A DNA stretch of 64,000 nt from NCBI RefSeq assembly GCF_963678835.1, contig NZ_OY787470.1, forward strand, positions 620,001 to 684,000. The letters run 5' to 3'. The DNA is from an uncultured Desulfuromonas sp. Lineage in GTDB: Bacteria; Desulfobacterota; Desulfuromonadia; Desulfuromonadales; Desulfuromonadaceae. Position numbers and translations under genes: made by a program. Under the pieces are notes generated by a model. It saw only the letters and a list, made by a program, of their open reading frames with translations. It was not told the DNA's origin and made no database searches. This document shows, one piece after another, positions 8,705-19,251 of this stretch. How positions within the stretch are numbered: position 1 is the stretch's first letter; every line of letters begins with the position of its first letter.

Positions 8705-11467
8705 TTAAAAGTTGAACTTGAGGCCGAAGCGTGCCGACCAGCCGTATTCCTCGTATTGGCTGTTACGGCCCGACTGGTCATAGTAGGCTTCAAGCGGTTC
8801 GTCGGTCAGATTGATGAAGTTGGCGTACAGGGTGTACTTGTCCATGAAGGTATAGGCTGTGGACAGATCGACCTGGAAGTGATCGTCGATGTAGCGGTCC
8901 TCAAATTTCTCTTCACCCAAATCGTCCAGGTATTCGCTGCGGTAGGTTCCGCTGAGGCGAACAAAGAAGCCGTATTTCTCGTAGGACAACGCTACGCTGC
9001 CGACGGTGTCGGAGTGACGCATCATGTCGACGGTACGCCCTTCGCCGCCCTCTTCCGAGGGCAAGACGTCTACTTCGCTGTCGGACAGAGTCAGATTTCC
9101 CTCGATGGAGAAGCCGTCGAGCGCACCGGGCAGGAAGCTGAGTTTTTGCTGGTAGGCCAACTCAATGCCGTAGACTTCCCCTTCGTCGCCGTTGCGGAAG
9201 GTGGTCAGCTCGTAATCGCCCATGTCGGCGGTCTGCTCGTAGATGAAGTTGTCGATGTCTTTGTAGAACAGGCCGATGGACGCCATGCCGAGAGAATCAG
9301 GCATGTAGTAAGTCAGGGTGGCATCCCAGTTCATGGCTTCGTAGGGATCAAGGTCGGGATTGCCGATTTCGATATTACCGTCATCATCGGTGAACTTGCC
9401 GTAGAAGGTCTGGTCCCATTGCGGACGGGAGATGGTGTTCGTCCAGGCCAGATACAGAATCAGGTCGTCGCTGAAACGCACCTTGCTGTGCAGGCTGGGC
9501 AGGATATTGGTGTAGTCGTTGCTCTTTTTCTGTGCGGTGAAGGTTTCACTGTCTTCGTCAAAGGCGTTGCCCTGGCATTCCAGGTCGGTGTATTCAATGC
9601 GCACACCGGGCAGCAGAGTGAAGCGGCCGAAATCAGCCTCGCCCATGATGTAACCGGCATAAACGTCTTCATTGGTTTCGTAATCTTCGACAACGGATTC
9701 TTCAATGTCGCGCTCAATGGTGCCGAAATCGCTTTTCATGCTGTCGAACAGGTCATCAACGTCATCGCTGATGAGTGGAAAGTCACTGTTTTGTTTGCGC
9801 CCACCGGTGGTCAGACCTTCGAGTGTGGCCAGAGCTGCGGGTGCATCTTCGTAGACCATCATGTCGAGATCATTGGTTTTGTTGCGCAAAGTGATGTGAA
9901 CGCCGGTTTTCAGGTACGACTGAAACGAGGTGTTGAGTTCTTTTTTGACATTGGCGGCAAAGATCCAGGCCTCTTCTTCGACCAGTTGCTTGCTGTCTTC
10001 GACGGCATCCAGTTCGTAGATGCTCAGATCATTCAGGTCGCCACTGTTGACCGTAACGTTGGGGGTGTTCCCGTCAGCGTCGCTGTAATTGTAGTTGAGG
10101 TCGCCGGTTTCATAGAGAAACTGCTTATCGAACGGCGTGTCCTGTTCAGCGTAGGAGTAGGCGGCTTTGTAGTCGACGGTCCAGGTGTCGACCTTGTTTT
10201 CACCACCGACGCAGAGCGCCCAGTTCATCTGGGTTTCTTCACGGTTTTTCAGTTGCAGACGTGTTTCCGGGTAGAGTTCGTCTGCATCGTCTTCATAGTC
10301 CTCACCAACGATCAGGCCGGTGGATGAGGTGTCCGGTAACATCATCATATCCTTGATAATGCTACGGCGACGGTATTCGTGGTCGGTAAACTCGCTATAC
10401 AGGCCGCGCAAAAAGTAGCTGTTGTTGTCGTTGGGCTTGTATTCAAGGTTGGTGGTAAAACCGAGACGCTCGCGGGTCAGATCGTATTCACGATACTGCA
10501 ACTCCTCGGTGACCCATTCGTTATCATCGTTCAATTCCCAGGGATCCGCTTCAACGTCATCGGAACCGAACTGACGTTTGTCGTAGCTGACCGAGAACAG
10601 CGCCCCGAACTGGTCGTTGGCACCAAATACGTCGCCAAAGGTCAGCTCACCGGTTTCGGTTAGATCGTCGGTCAAATCGCTGTAGTTACCGCCGACGGCA
10701 CCACGGATAGTGCGCTCGTTACGGTCATAGGCACTGGGCGAAACAATTTCGATGTGACCACCAATACTGTCCGCCGGCATATCCGCGGTGAGCGCTTTGG
10801 TGACGATCAGCGAGCCGGCAACGTTGGTTGGGATGACGTCGAGCAGGACCGCACGAGTGCCGTCCTCCGCCGAAGCCAGGGTGATGCCGTCGATGGAGGC
10901 GCTGTTCAGGTGCGGATCGATACCGCGGACAATGACAAAGCGGCCTTCGCCCATGTCACGCTCTATGGAAACGCCGGGGATGCGGTTCAACGCTTCGGCA
11001 GCATTCTGGTCTGGGAAGCGGCCGATGGCGTCCGAGGCGACAATATTCTGCAGGTTGGGGGCGTTTTTCTGCTGGTTGAGAGCACGCGCCTGGCCAACGG
11101 CCTGACCGCTGACCACCATCTCATCCATCTGCATCCCTTCACTACCGAAATCGACGTCAAGGCTGCTGGTGCTGCCTTCTGCAACCGTCACCTGGCGGGT
11201 GACATTGCTGTAGCCCAGATAGCTGAAGGTCAGAGAGTGCTCGCCGGTTGCCAGGTTGATGCTGTAGTTGCCGGCGCGGTCAGTTACGGTTTTGGTCTGG
11301 CCATTGTCCGCGCTGACGAGCACGCCCATCAAATTGATATCGTTCACAGAATCCTGTACCTGGCCGGCCACGCGTCCATTGGCCGCCAGGACGGTCTGAG
11401 CCATTGTGGTCAGTAGTAAGAGCGTCATCACCAGAAAAGTGATAACGCGGGGCTGTCGTGGCATCAT
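8705..11467 (-). CDS. TonB-dependent outer-membrane receptor with N-terminal carboxypeptidase-regulatory-like domain
   Basis: A 920-residue outer-membrane barrel. After the signal peptide (to about residue 28) comes a CarboxypepD_reg-like beta domain (VAGQVQDSVNDINLMGVLV to LDVDFG). The plug domain follows (VASDAIGRFPDQNAAEALNR, VRGIDPHLNSASIDGITL, DSIGGHIEIV), then a long barrel ending in the aromatic ARFGLKFNF. The plug wording matches the large Xanthomonas/Caulobacter-type receptor family. The start follows AAGGAG. It heads the DUF3450-TtpC-ExbBD-TonB-phytase block, so the likely cargo is phytate or a phosphate ester. That substrate is inferred from context; the receptor sequence alone does not specify it. 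Confidence 0.93.
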   Translation of the reverse strand: MMPRQPRVITFLVMTLLLLTTMAQTVLAANGRVAGQVQDSVNDINLMGVLVSADNGQTKTVTDRAGNYSINLATGEHSLTFSYLGYSNVTRQVTVAEGSTSSLDVDFGSEGMQMDEMVVSGQAVGQARALNQQKNAPNLQNIVASDAIGRFPDQNAAEALNRIPGVSIERDMGEGRFVIVRGIDPHLNSASIDGITLASAEDGTRAVLLDVIPTNVAGSLIVTKALTADMPADSIGGHIEIVSPSAYDRNERTIRGAVGGNYSDLTDDLTETGELTFGDVFGANDQFGALFSVSYDKRQFGSDDVEADPWELNDDNEWVTEELQYREYDLTRERLGFTTNLEYKPNDNNSYFLRGLYSEFTDHEYRRRSIIKDMMMLPDTSSTGLIVGEDYEDDADELYPETRLQLKNREETQMNWALCVGGENKVDTWTVDYKAAYSYAEQDTPFDKQFLYETGDLNYNYSDADGNTPNVTVNSGDLNDLSIYELDAVEDSKQLVEEEAWIFAANVKKELNTSFQSYLKTGVHITLRNKTNDLDMMVYEDAPAALATLEGLTTGGRKQNSDFPLISDDVDDLFDSMKSDFGTIERDIEESVVEDYETNEDVYAGYIMGEADFGRFTLLPGVRIEYTDLECQGNAFDEDSETFTAQKKSNDYTNILPSLHSKVRFSDDLILYLAWTNTISRPQWDQTFYGKFTDDDGNIEIGNPDLDPYEAMNWDATLTYYMPDSLGMASIGLFYKDIDNFIYEQTADMGDYELTTFRNGDEGEVYGIELAYQQKLSFLPGALDGFSIEGNLTLSDSEVDVLPSEEGGEGRTVDMMRHSDTVGSVALSYEKYGFFVRLSGTYRSEYLDDLGEEKFEDRYIDDHFQVDLSTAYTFMDKYTLYANFINLTDEPLEAYYDQSGRNSQYEEYGWSARFGLKFNF

Positions 11468-13193
<1,726 letters not shown>

Positions 13194-13218
13194 TTTTTGA
13201 TCAAGCGTGATATGCTTT

Positions 13219-13253
13219 GGCTCCGATTCCTTTTGCAGGGATCGGAGCCATTT
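13219..13253 (+). terminator. Rho-independent terminator after gdhA
   Basis: The GGCTCCGAT...ATCGGAGCC inverted repeat begins 25 bp after the gdhA stop and is followed by a short T-rich stretch. Confidence 0.7.
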
Positions 13254-13339
13254 GTGCATTAAGAAAATGGGAAGAAATTGTTCGTATCGCAGCGAAGTTC
13301 GCCCTTACTGAAGTTCGCCGATGCAATTTGTTTTGTGAT

Positions 13340-15616
13340 GCGGACCACAGGCGTTCAAAATCAAGGTCAAGATCGCCGGGATTCGCCCCGGCAGGCGACA
13401 TCCTTTTGGCAAGCCGCCCAAAAGGATGCAAAAGCCGGCTAGGGGTTCACAGTGATTTCTTGATTTAGATAGGATGGGTCGTTTTCCGTTATGCTTCACT
13501 GATTCGGCTCGTTGCCCTTTAGGTCAACGAATCGTGCGCTTCATGAGCAGTGGTATTGACGGTGATAACTCTTGTTATCTTTGATCAACCAAGTTGTGCC
13601 AGGCACCCTGGCAAAGAGGGAGTGGGCTTTGCCCACCCCATGGGCATTAAAATTGAACGGAGTAACCTGTTTCGATATCGCTCCCCAGCTCTCCCGTTCA
13701 GCAGCGCCGAACGGAGTGAACGGTCACCGCGATGGTCGTCGGCAACCTGTTTGAGCGTCAGCGAGTTTTGCCGACATCGCGGTGTTAGTGAACGCAGAGA
13801 GGGAACCCGTAAGGGCGCAATGACGGGAGTCGATTTTGCGGTACTTTTGTCGACGCAAAAGTGCCCCGACGTGCGGGCGCGGAAGCCCGCGTCATGTGGG
13901 TACCAACAATGCGAACGGATGAAGTCCGCCGGAGCGGTTTGTTCCGTATGGTGGACCACAGAAAATCAAAATCAAGGTCAAGATCGCCGGGATTCGCCCC
14001 GGCAGGCGACATCCTTTTGGCAAGCCGCCCAAAAGGATGCAAAAGCCGGCTAGGGATTCACAGTGATTTCTTGACTTGGATAGGATGAGTCGTTTTCCGT
14101 TATGCTTCACTGATTCGGCTCGTTGCCCTTTAGGTCAACGGATCGTGCGCTTTATGAGCAGTGGTATTGACGGTGATAACTCTTGTTATCTTTGATCAAC
14201 CAAGTTGTGCTGGCACCCCGGCAAAGAGGGAGTGGGCTTTGCCCACCCCACGGGCACTGACGTTGAACAGAGCCGCATTGGTCGGCATCGCACCCAAGCT
14301 CTCCCGTACTGCAGCGCCGAACGCAAGGAGCTGGAGCCGTGATGATCGTCGGCAACTGTTTGAGCGTCAGCGATTTTTGCCGACATCACGGCGGAAGCGG
14401 ATGGAGTGAGGGAACTCGAAGAGCGCATTGGGGTTGTTATGAATCAGAAGAACGAGAGGTGTTGCGTGAGATTTTTTGCGTCAGCAAGGCAGAGGGAGGA
14501 GCTATAGTTGGTCTATGGCGACGACCGATAACGCCGCTGACGTGAAAAAGATCCGCAACAACTCCGTGAAGGCTGATTGATGACAACCCCTTGGGAGTCG
14601 ATTTTGTGTTCCTTTTGTCGACGCAAAAGGGACCCGAGGTGTGGGCGCGGAAGCCCACGTCATGTGCGTACCAACAATGCGAACGGATGAAGTCCGCCGG
14701 AGCGGTTTGTTCCGTATGGTGGACCACAGAAAATCAAAATCAAGGTCAAGATCGCCGGGATTCGCCCCGGCAGGCGACATCCTTTTGGCAAGCCGCCCAA
14801 AAGGATGCAAAAGCTGGCTAGGGGTTCACAGTGATTTCTTGATTTAGATAGGATGGGTCGTTTTCCGTTATGCTTCACTGATTCGGCTCGTTGCCCTTTA
14901 GGTCAACGAATCGTGCGCTTCATGAGCAGTGGTATTGACGGTGATAACTCTTGTCATCTTTGATCAACCAGGTTGTGCTGGCACCCTGGCAAAGAGGGAG
15001 TGGGCTTTGCCCACCCCACGGGCACTGACGTTGAACAGAGCCGCATTGGTCGGCATCGCACCTAAGCTCTCCCGTACTGCAGCGCCGAACGCAAGGAGCT
15101 GGAGCCGTGATGATCGTCGGCAACTGTTTGAGCGTCAGCGAGTTTTGCCGACATCACGGCGGACGCGGATGGAGTTCGCCGGTGCAATTTGTTCCGTATG
15201 GTGGACCACAGAAGAACAAAATCAAGGTCAAGATCGCCGGGTTTCGCCCCGGCAGGCGACATCCTTTTGGCTAGCCGCCCAAAAGGATGCAAAAGCCGGC
15301 TAGGGATTCACAGTGATTTCTTGATTTAGATAGGATGGGTCGTTTTCCGTTATGCTTCATGGATTCGGCTCGTTGCCCTTTAGGTCAACGAATCGTGCTT
15401 CTCCTCAGCGATGGCATTGACGGTGATAAAAAACAGGAGCTTGATCAACCAGGTTGTGCTGGCACCCCGGCAAAGAGGGAGTGGGCTTTGCCCACCCCAC
15501 GGGCACTGACGTTGAACAGATCGCCAATTTTGAATATTGCTCCCAAGCCCTCCCGTTCAGCAGCGCCGAACGTCATGTGGGCACCAACATTGAGAACGGA
15601 AAAGGGTTCGCTGTAG
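13340..15616. repeat. Array of four imperfect hairpin-rich repeats between gdhA and the PEP-synthase-like gene
   Basis: A core of about 300 bp (AAAATCAAGGTCAAGATCGC through GCCCACCCCACGGGCA) recurs at about 13357, 13968, 14735 and 15228. Between the cores lie variants of two further blocks: one with GAGCGTCAGCGA and GCCGACATCACGG, and one with GTCGACGCAAAAG and GCGCGGAAGCCC. Each core contains the hairpin ATCCTTTTGGcaagccgCCCAAAAGGAT, where the stem is ATCCTTTTGG/CCAAAAGGAT; the third block contains CTTTTGTCGACGCAAAAG. Copies differ by scattered substitutions and by presence or absence of blocks. Open frames here are in repeated DNA, conflict between strands and lack ribosome sites, so I call no genes. 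Confidence 0.85.
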
Positions 15617-15674
15617 CAACCAGTTCAAACACCGCAAACCACAAAACACCAAATTACTCTACAGAGGAATTTCA

Positions 15675-18287
15675 ATGGATTCAGCATTACGCGTCACCTC
15701 CGGCTACGACAGCCTCGACCAGATTCTCGACGGACTCCGCATCGGCGACAACGTGGTGTGGGAAGTTGACAGCATCGATGACTACCGCTATTTCATCGGA
15801 CCCTATGTCGACCATGCCCTCAAAGAGAATCGACGGGTGATCTACATGCGCTTCGGTGAGCACGAACCGCTGCTCGGGGCGTCACCCCATATTCGGGTGT
15901 GCTCCATTGACCCACGCCAGGGCTTTGAGCACTTTGCCACGCGCATCCATGAGATTCTCCGCGACGAAGGCCCCGGTGCCTTCTACGTATTCGACTGCCT
16001 GTCGGAATTGCTCTCCGCTTGGACGACGGACCACATGGTCGGCAACTTCTTCTGGGTCACTTGTCCATATTTGTTCGAGCTGGATACCGTGGCTTACTTT
16101 GCCCTGATCCGCCATAGTCATTCGTTTGAAACCATTGATCGTATTCGTCAGACTACCCAGGTGCTGGTGGATGTCTATCAGGCCGATGGCCATTTTTATG
16201 TGCATCCGCGCAAGGTGTGGCAACGCCATTCGCCGACCATGTTTCTGCCGCATCGCAAACACGGCGACCGCTTCATCCCTATCACCAACAGCTATGAAGC
16301 CACCACCCTGCTGCGTATCCATGGCCGTCGCGAAGGGTATGGCACCCGTTATCTTGATCACTGGCATCAGCTGTTTCTCGAAGCGGAGCGTTTGGATCGC
16401 GAGCAGGCTGAACCCCGCGAACAGTTGACCATGATCCGCCATATCTGTCGCCACATGATTGGTCGCGACGAGCGCGTACTGTCCTTGGCTGAGCGTTATT
16501 TTTCCCTCGCCGATCTGATCAAAATCCGCTCGCGTATCATTGGCACCGGCTTCATTGGTGGTAAGGCGGTGGGGATGTTGCTGGCCAACAATATCCTCAG
16601 CAAAGAGCTGTCGTTTACCCGGCGCGATGCTCTGGAACCTCATGATTCCTTTTATGTGGGTTCCAATGTTTACTACAGCTATATCGTCCACAATGGCTGG
16701 TGGAAGCTGTTCATGGAGCAGAAAACTGAGGACGCCTATTTCTCAGCGGCCAGCAGTTTGCGCGAGTGCATGATGCAGGGCGTGTTTCCTGAATCGATCC
16801 GCGAAGGGTTCCGGCGCATGCTGGAATATTTTGGCCAGTATCCGATTATTGTCCGTTCCAGTTCCTTACTGGAAGACGGATTCGGCAATGCCTTTGCCGG
16901 CAAATATGACAGCTTTTTTCGCACCAACCAGGGGACCCCGGAAGAGCGCCTGGAGATGTTTGAGGATGCGGTGCGGCGCATTTTTGCCAGTGCCATGAGC
17001 GAAGAGGCGCTGGCCTATCGCCTGCAGCGCGGACTCGATCAGAGCGACGAGCAGATGGCGCTGCTGGTGCAGCGGGTGTCCGGCAGCTACCATGACCGTT
17101 ATTACTTTCCGGAACTGGCCGGGGTTGGCGTGTCGTACAACAGTTTTGTCTGGGATCGTGACATGGAACCCACCGCCGGGATGCTGCGCCTGGTTCTCGG
17201 CCTCGGCACCCGTGCTGTGGATCGGGTTGATGGCGACTATCCGTGCATTGTCGCTCTGGATGCGCCGATGAAGCGCCCGGTCAAAGGCGTGGAAGACGTG
17301 CGCAAGTTTTCCCAGCGCGATGTCGATGTCCTCAATGTTGAGGAAAACGCGCTGCAAACAGTGTCTACCTTGCGCTTGTCTGGGGCGTTGCCAGAGATGC
17401 CATGGGCACTGTATGGCGTACGCGATACTGAAACCAGCAGTTTGATTCGTAGCCGCACCCGGCAAAAAGAGGATGTCTGGCTGCTTACCTTTGAGCGGTT
17501 TCTGGCGCAGACTGATTTTTGCGCCATGATGCAGAATGCCTTGAAAACGCTGGAGCAGGCCTACGATTATCCAGTGGATATTGAATTTACCGCCAGTGTT
17601 GACGCCCAGCAGACCATCCGCCTGTGTGTGGTGCAGTGTCGCCCTTTGCAGACCAAGGGGATTCAAACACTGGGCCAGTTGCCCACGGATCTCGACGATG
17701 CTCAGATCCTGTTTCGTAACGAGGGCAATTTTATGGGGGGCAACGTCGCCCACCAATTGAGCTGGATTATCTGGGTCGAGCCCGATGAATATGCCCGTCT
17801 CGGCCATGCGGATAAATTTGAGGTGGCCCGCCTTATTGGCCGCCTCAACAAGCGCATTGCCGATCGACTGGACAACAAGACCATGCTGCTCGGACCGGGA
17901 CGCTGGGGGACATCAACACCGAGTCTCGGCGTGCCCATCGCCTTCAACGAAATTAACAACATGACCATTGTTGGCGAAGTGGCCTTTGAGAGTGGCGGCA
18001 TGATGCCGGAGCTCTCCTACGGCTCCCACTTTTTCCAAGATCTGGTCGAGAGTGAGATCTTTTACCTGGCCCTCTACCCGGAGCGCCGCGATTGCCTGTT
18101 CAATCGACAACGGCTGTTGAACTTTCACAATGTGTTCGAAGGCCTGATGCCGGCCAGCAGTCGGTTTAAAAAGGTGGTGAAGGTGCTGCAGGTGGAGGAT
18201 GCCGGACTCTATGTCCGTTCTGATGTGGTCAGTCAGCAACTGGTGTGTTACAGCGAGAAGGTTGTGGTGAATGAACTGCCGGTTTAA
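15675..18287 (+). CDS. PEP/pyruvate-binding (PEP-synthase-like) protein with an N-terminal RecA/KaiC-like domain
   Basis: 870 residues. The N-terminal region (about 1-240) begins GYDSLDQILDGLRIGDNVVW, which resembles the entry of KaiC/GvpD-type RecA folds, but no Walker A loop is present. The middle (about 285-680) is the PPDK/PEP-synthase ATP-grasp domain: GTGFIGGKAVGMLLANN, PIIVRSSSLLEDGFGNAFAGKYDS, LGLGTRAVDRVDGDYP. The usual swivelling phosphohistidine domain and PEP/pyruvate barrel are not visible; the C-terminus instead has LLGPGRWGTSTPSLGVP. It is therefore not an ordinary PEP synthase, and the reaction is unknown. The start follows GAGG. It stands alone after the repeat array. Confidence 0.8.
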   Translation: MDSALRVTSGYDSLDQILDGLRIGDNVVWEVDSIDDYRYFIGPYVDHALKENRRVIYMRFGEHEPLLGASPHIRVCSIDPRQGFEHFATRIHEILRDEGPGAFYVFDCLSELLSAWTTDHMVGNFFWVTCPYLFELDTVAYFALIRHSHSFETIDRIRQTTQVLVDVYQADGHFYVHPRKVWQRHSPTMFLPHRKHGDRFIPITNSYEATTLLRIHGRREGYGTRYLDHWHQLFLEAERLDREQAEPREQLTMIRHICRHMIGRDERVLSLAERYFSLADLIKIRSRIIGTGFIGGKAVGMLLANNILSKELSFTRRDALEPHDSFYVGSNVYYSYIVHNGWWKLFMEQKTEDAYFSAASSLRECMMQGVFPESIREGFRRMLEYFGQYPIIVRSSSLLEDGFGNAFAGKYDSFFRTNQGTPEERLEMFEDAVRRIFASAMSEEALAYRLQRGLDQSDEQMALLVQRVSGSYHDRYYFPELAGVGVSYNSFVWDRDMEPTAGMLRLVLGLGTRAVDRVDGDYPCIVALDAPMKRPVKGVEDVRKFSQRDVDVLNVEENALQTVSTLRLSGALPEMPWALYGVRDTETSSLIRSRTRQKEDVWLLTFERFLAQTDFCAMMQNALKTLEQAYDYPVDIEFTASVDAQQTIRLCVVQCRPLQTKGIQTLGQLPTDLDDAQILFRNEGNFMGGNVAHQLSWIIWVEPDEYARLGHADKFEVARLIGRLNKRIADRLDNKTMLLGPGRWGTSTPSLGVPIAFNEINNMTIVGEVAFESGGMMPELSYGSHFFQDLVESEIFYLALYPERRDCLFNRQRLLNFHNVFEGLMPASSRFKKVVKVLQVEDAGLYVRSDVVSQQLVCYSEKVVVNELPV

Positions 18288-18310
18288 CCGCTGATGACGT
18301 GCAGGCGTGA

Positions 18311-18502
18311 TCAGATAATCGTGCCCTGATAGTCGAGGGTTGACCAGAAATAACCCAGTGCGCCAAACGCCACGGTAACGACCAGAAAAAATACGGCAAT
18401 CAGGCTCATGACCATACCGTTACGATATTCCTTGCGACGGATAAAGTGCCAGGCCAGATAAAAAAACAGGACGCTGGCGGGGGCGGATAAAAAGATCATC
18501 AT
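18311..18502 (-). CDS. Small two-helix membrane protein, unknown function
   Basis: 63 residues with two hydrophobic helices (about 4-20 and 30-52) around a basic turn (RRKEYRNG). AAGGAG lies 12 bases before the ATG, a rather long spacing. It is convergent with the PEP-synthase-like gene. I do not recognise the family. Confidence 0.55.
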   Translation of the reverse strand: MMIFLSAPASVLFFYLAWHFIRRKEYRNGMVMSLIAVFFLVVTVAFGALGYFWSTLDYQGTII

Positions 18503-18746
18503 GGTGAAACAGGGCTCCTTGATTCGGGCGTTTCGAAACGGCCCCTGTTATAGCGAATTTTCGGAGTGGGTTCAAGAGGTGAGGGCGGTTTTGTAGTTGG
18601 TGGTTTTTAACACGGAGGCTCGGAGACACGGAGAAGGTCAAAATCTTTTCGCTTCACGATCAAATCGGATAAAGGCCAAGATTTTTTGGAAAATCAAAAG
18701 ATAAGGAAGAAATAGAGGCATTTTATCATTCGATGCATTTGTGCCT

Positions 18747-18825
18747 GTAGGAGCGGCTTTAGCCGCGAATGCCCATCATTACAAAAGAAAGTCCCAAAAA
18801 CATTCGCGAATGAATTCGCTCCTAC
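18747..18825 (+). repeat. REP-like palindromic element, copy 2
   Basis: GTAGGAGCGGCTTTAGCCGC...CGAATGAATTCGCTCCTAC, the same family as 2247-2326. Confidence 0.85.
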
Positions 18826-19055
18826 AAATAGGGATTTGAGGATGTTCAGATCTTATCCGAAGTTATCAAGGCCTTTATCGTGAGGCTAAGAAGGAGGGTT
18901 TGTCTTGCACTTTTTTCGCGGAGACATGGCGAAGGGCAACCCCTTTTCGCCTCACGATGACTTCACGATCAAATCGGATAAAGGCCAAGATTTTTTGGAG
19001 AATCAAAAGATAAGGAAGAAATAGAGGCATTTCATCATTCGATGCATTTGTGCCT

Positions 19056-19134
19056 GTAGGAGCGGCTTTAGCCGCGAATGCCCATCATTACAAAAGAAAG
19101 CCCCAAAAACATTCGCGAATAAATTCGCTCCTAC
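19056..19134 (+). repeat. REP-like palindromic element, copy 3
   Basis: GTAGGAGCGGCTTTAGCCGC...CGAATAAATTCGCTCCTAC; it lies inside the second half of the 240-bp duplication. Confidence 0.85.
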
Positions 19135-19251
19135 AAATAGGGATTTGAGGATGTTCAGATCTTATCCGAAGTTATCGAGGCCTTTATCGTGAGGCTAAGA
19201 AAAAAGGTCTGCCTTGAAGTTTTCTCCGTGTCTCAGTGGTGAAAAAATCAT

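Larger units (their letters stand above)
18652..19202. repeat. Direct duplication of a 240-bp unit, each carrying a REP-like element
   Basis: 18652-18892 and 18961-19202 match almost base for base, from TTCACGATCAAATCGGATAA to TATCGTGAGGCTAAGAA, with only a few differences. They are separated by about 70 bp. Each unit holds one REP-like palindrome (18747-18825 and 19056-19134). Outer arms GATCAAATCGGATAAAGGCC and GGCCTTTATCGTGAGG are partly inverted. No gene is seen in 18503-19251. Confidence 0.85.

Noticed and set aside
8756-10327. Plus-strand frame of about 520 codons opposite the TonB-dependent receptor
   Set aside because: The minus strand is an unmistakable receptor with plug and barrel signatures.
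13550-15303. Several open frames inside the gdhA-downstream repeats (for example 13550-14053, 14929-15303)
   Set aside because: They lie in repeated DNA, exist on both strands, lack ribosome sites and translate hairpin sequence.
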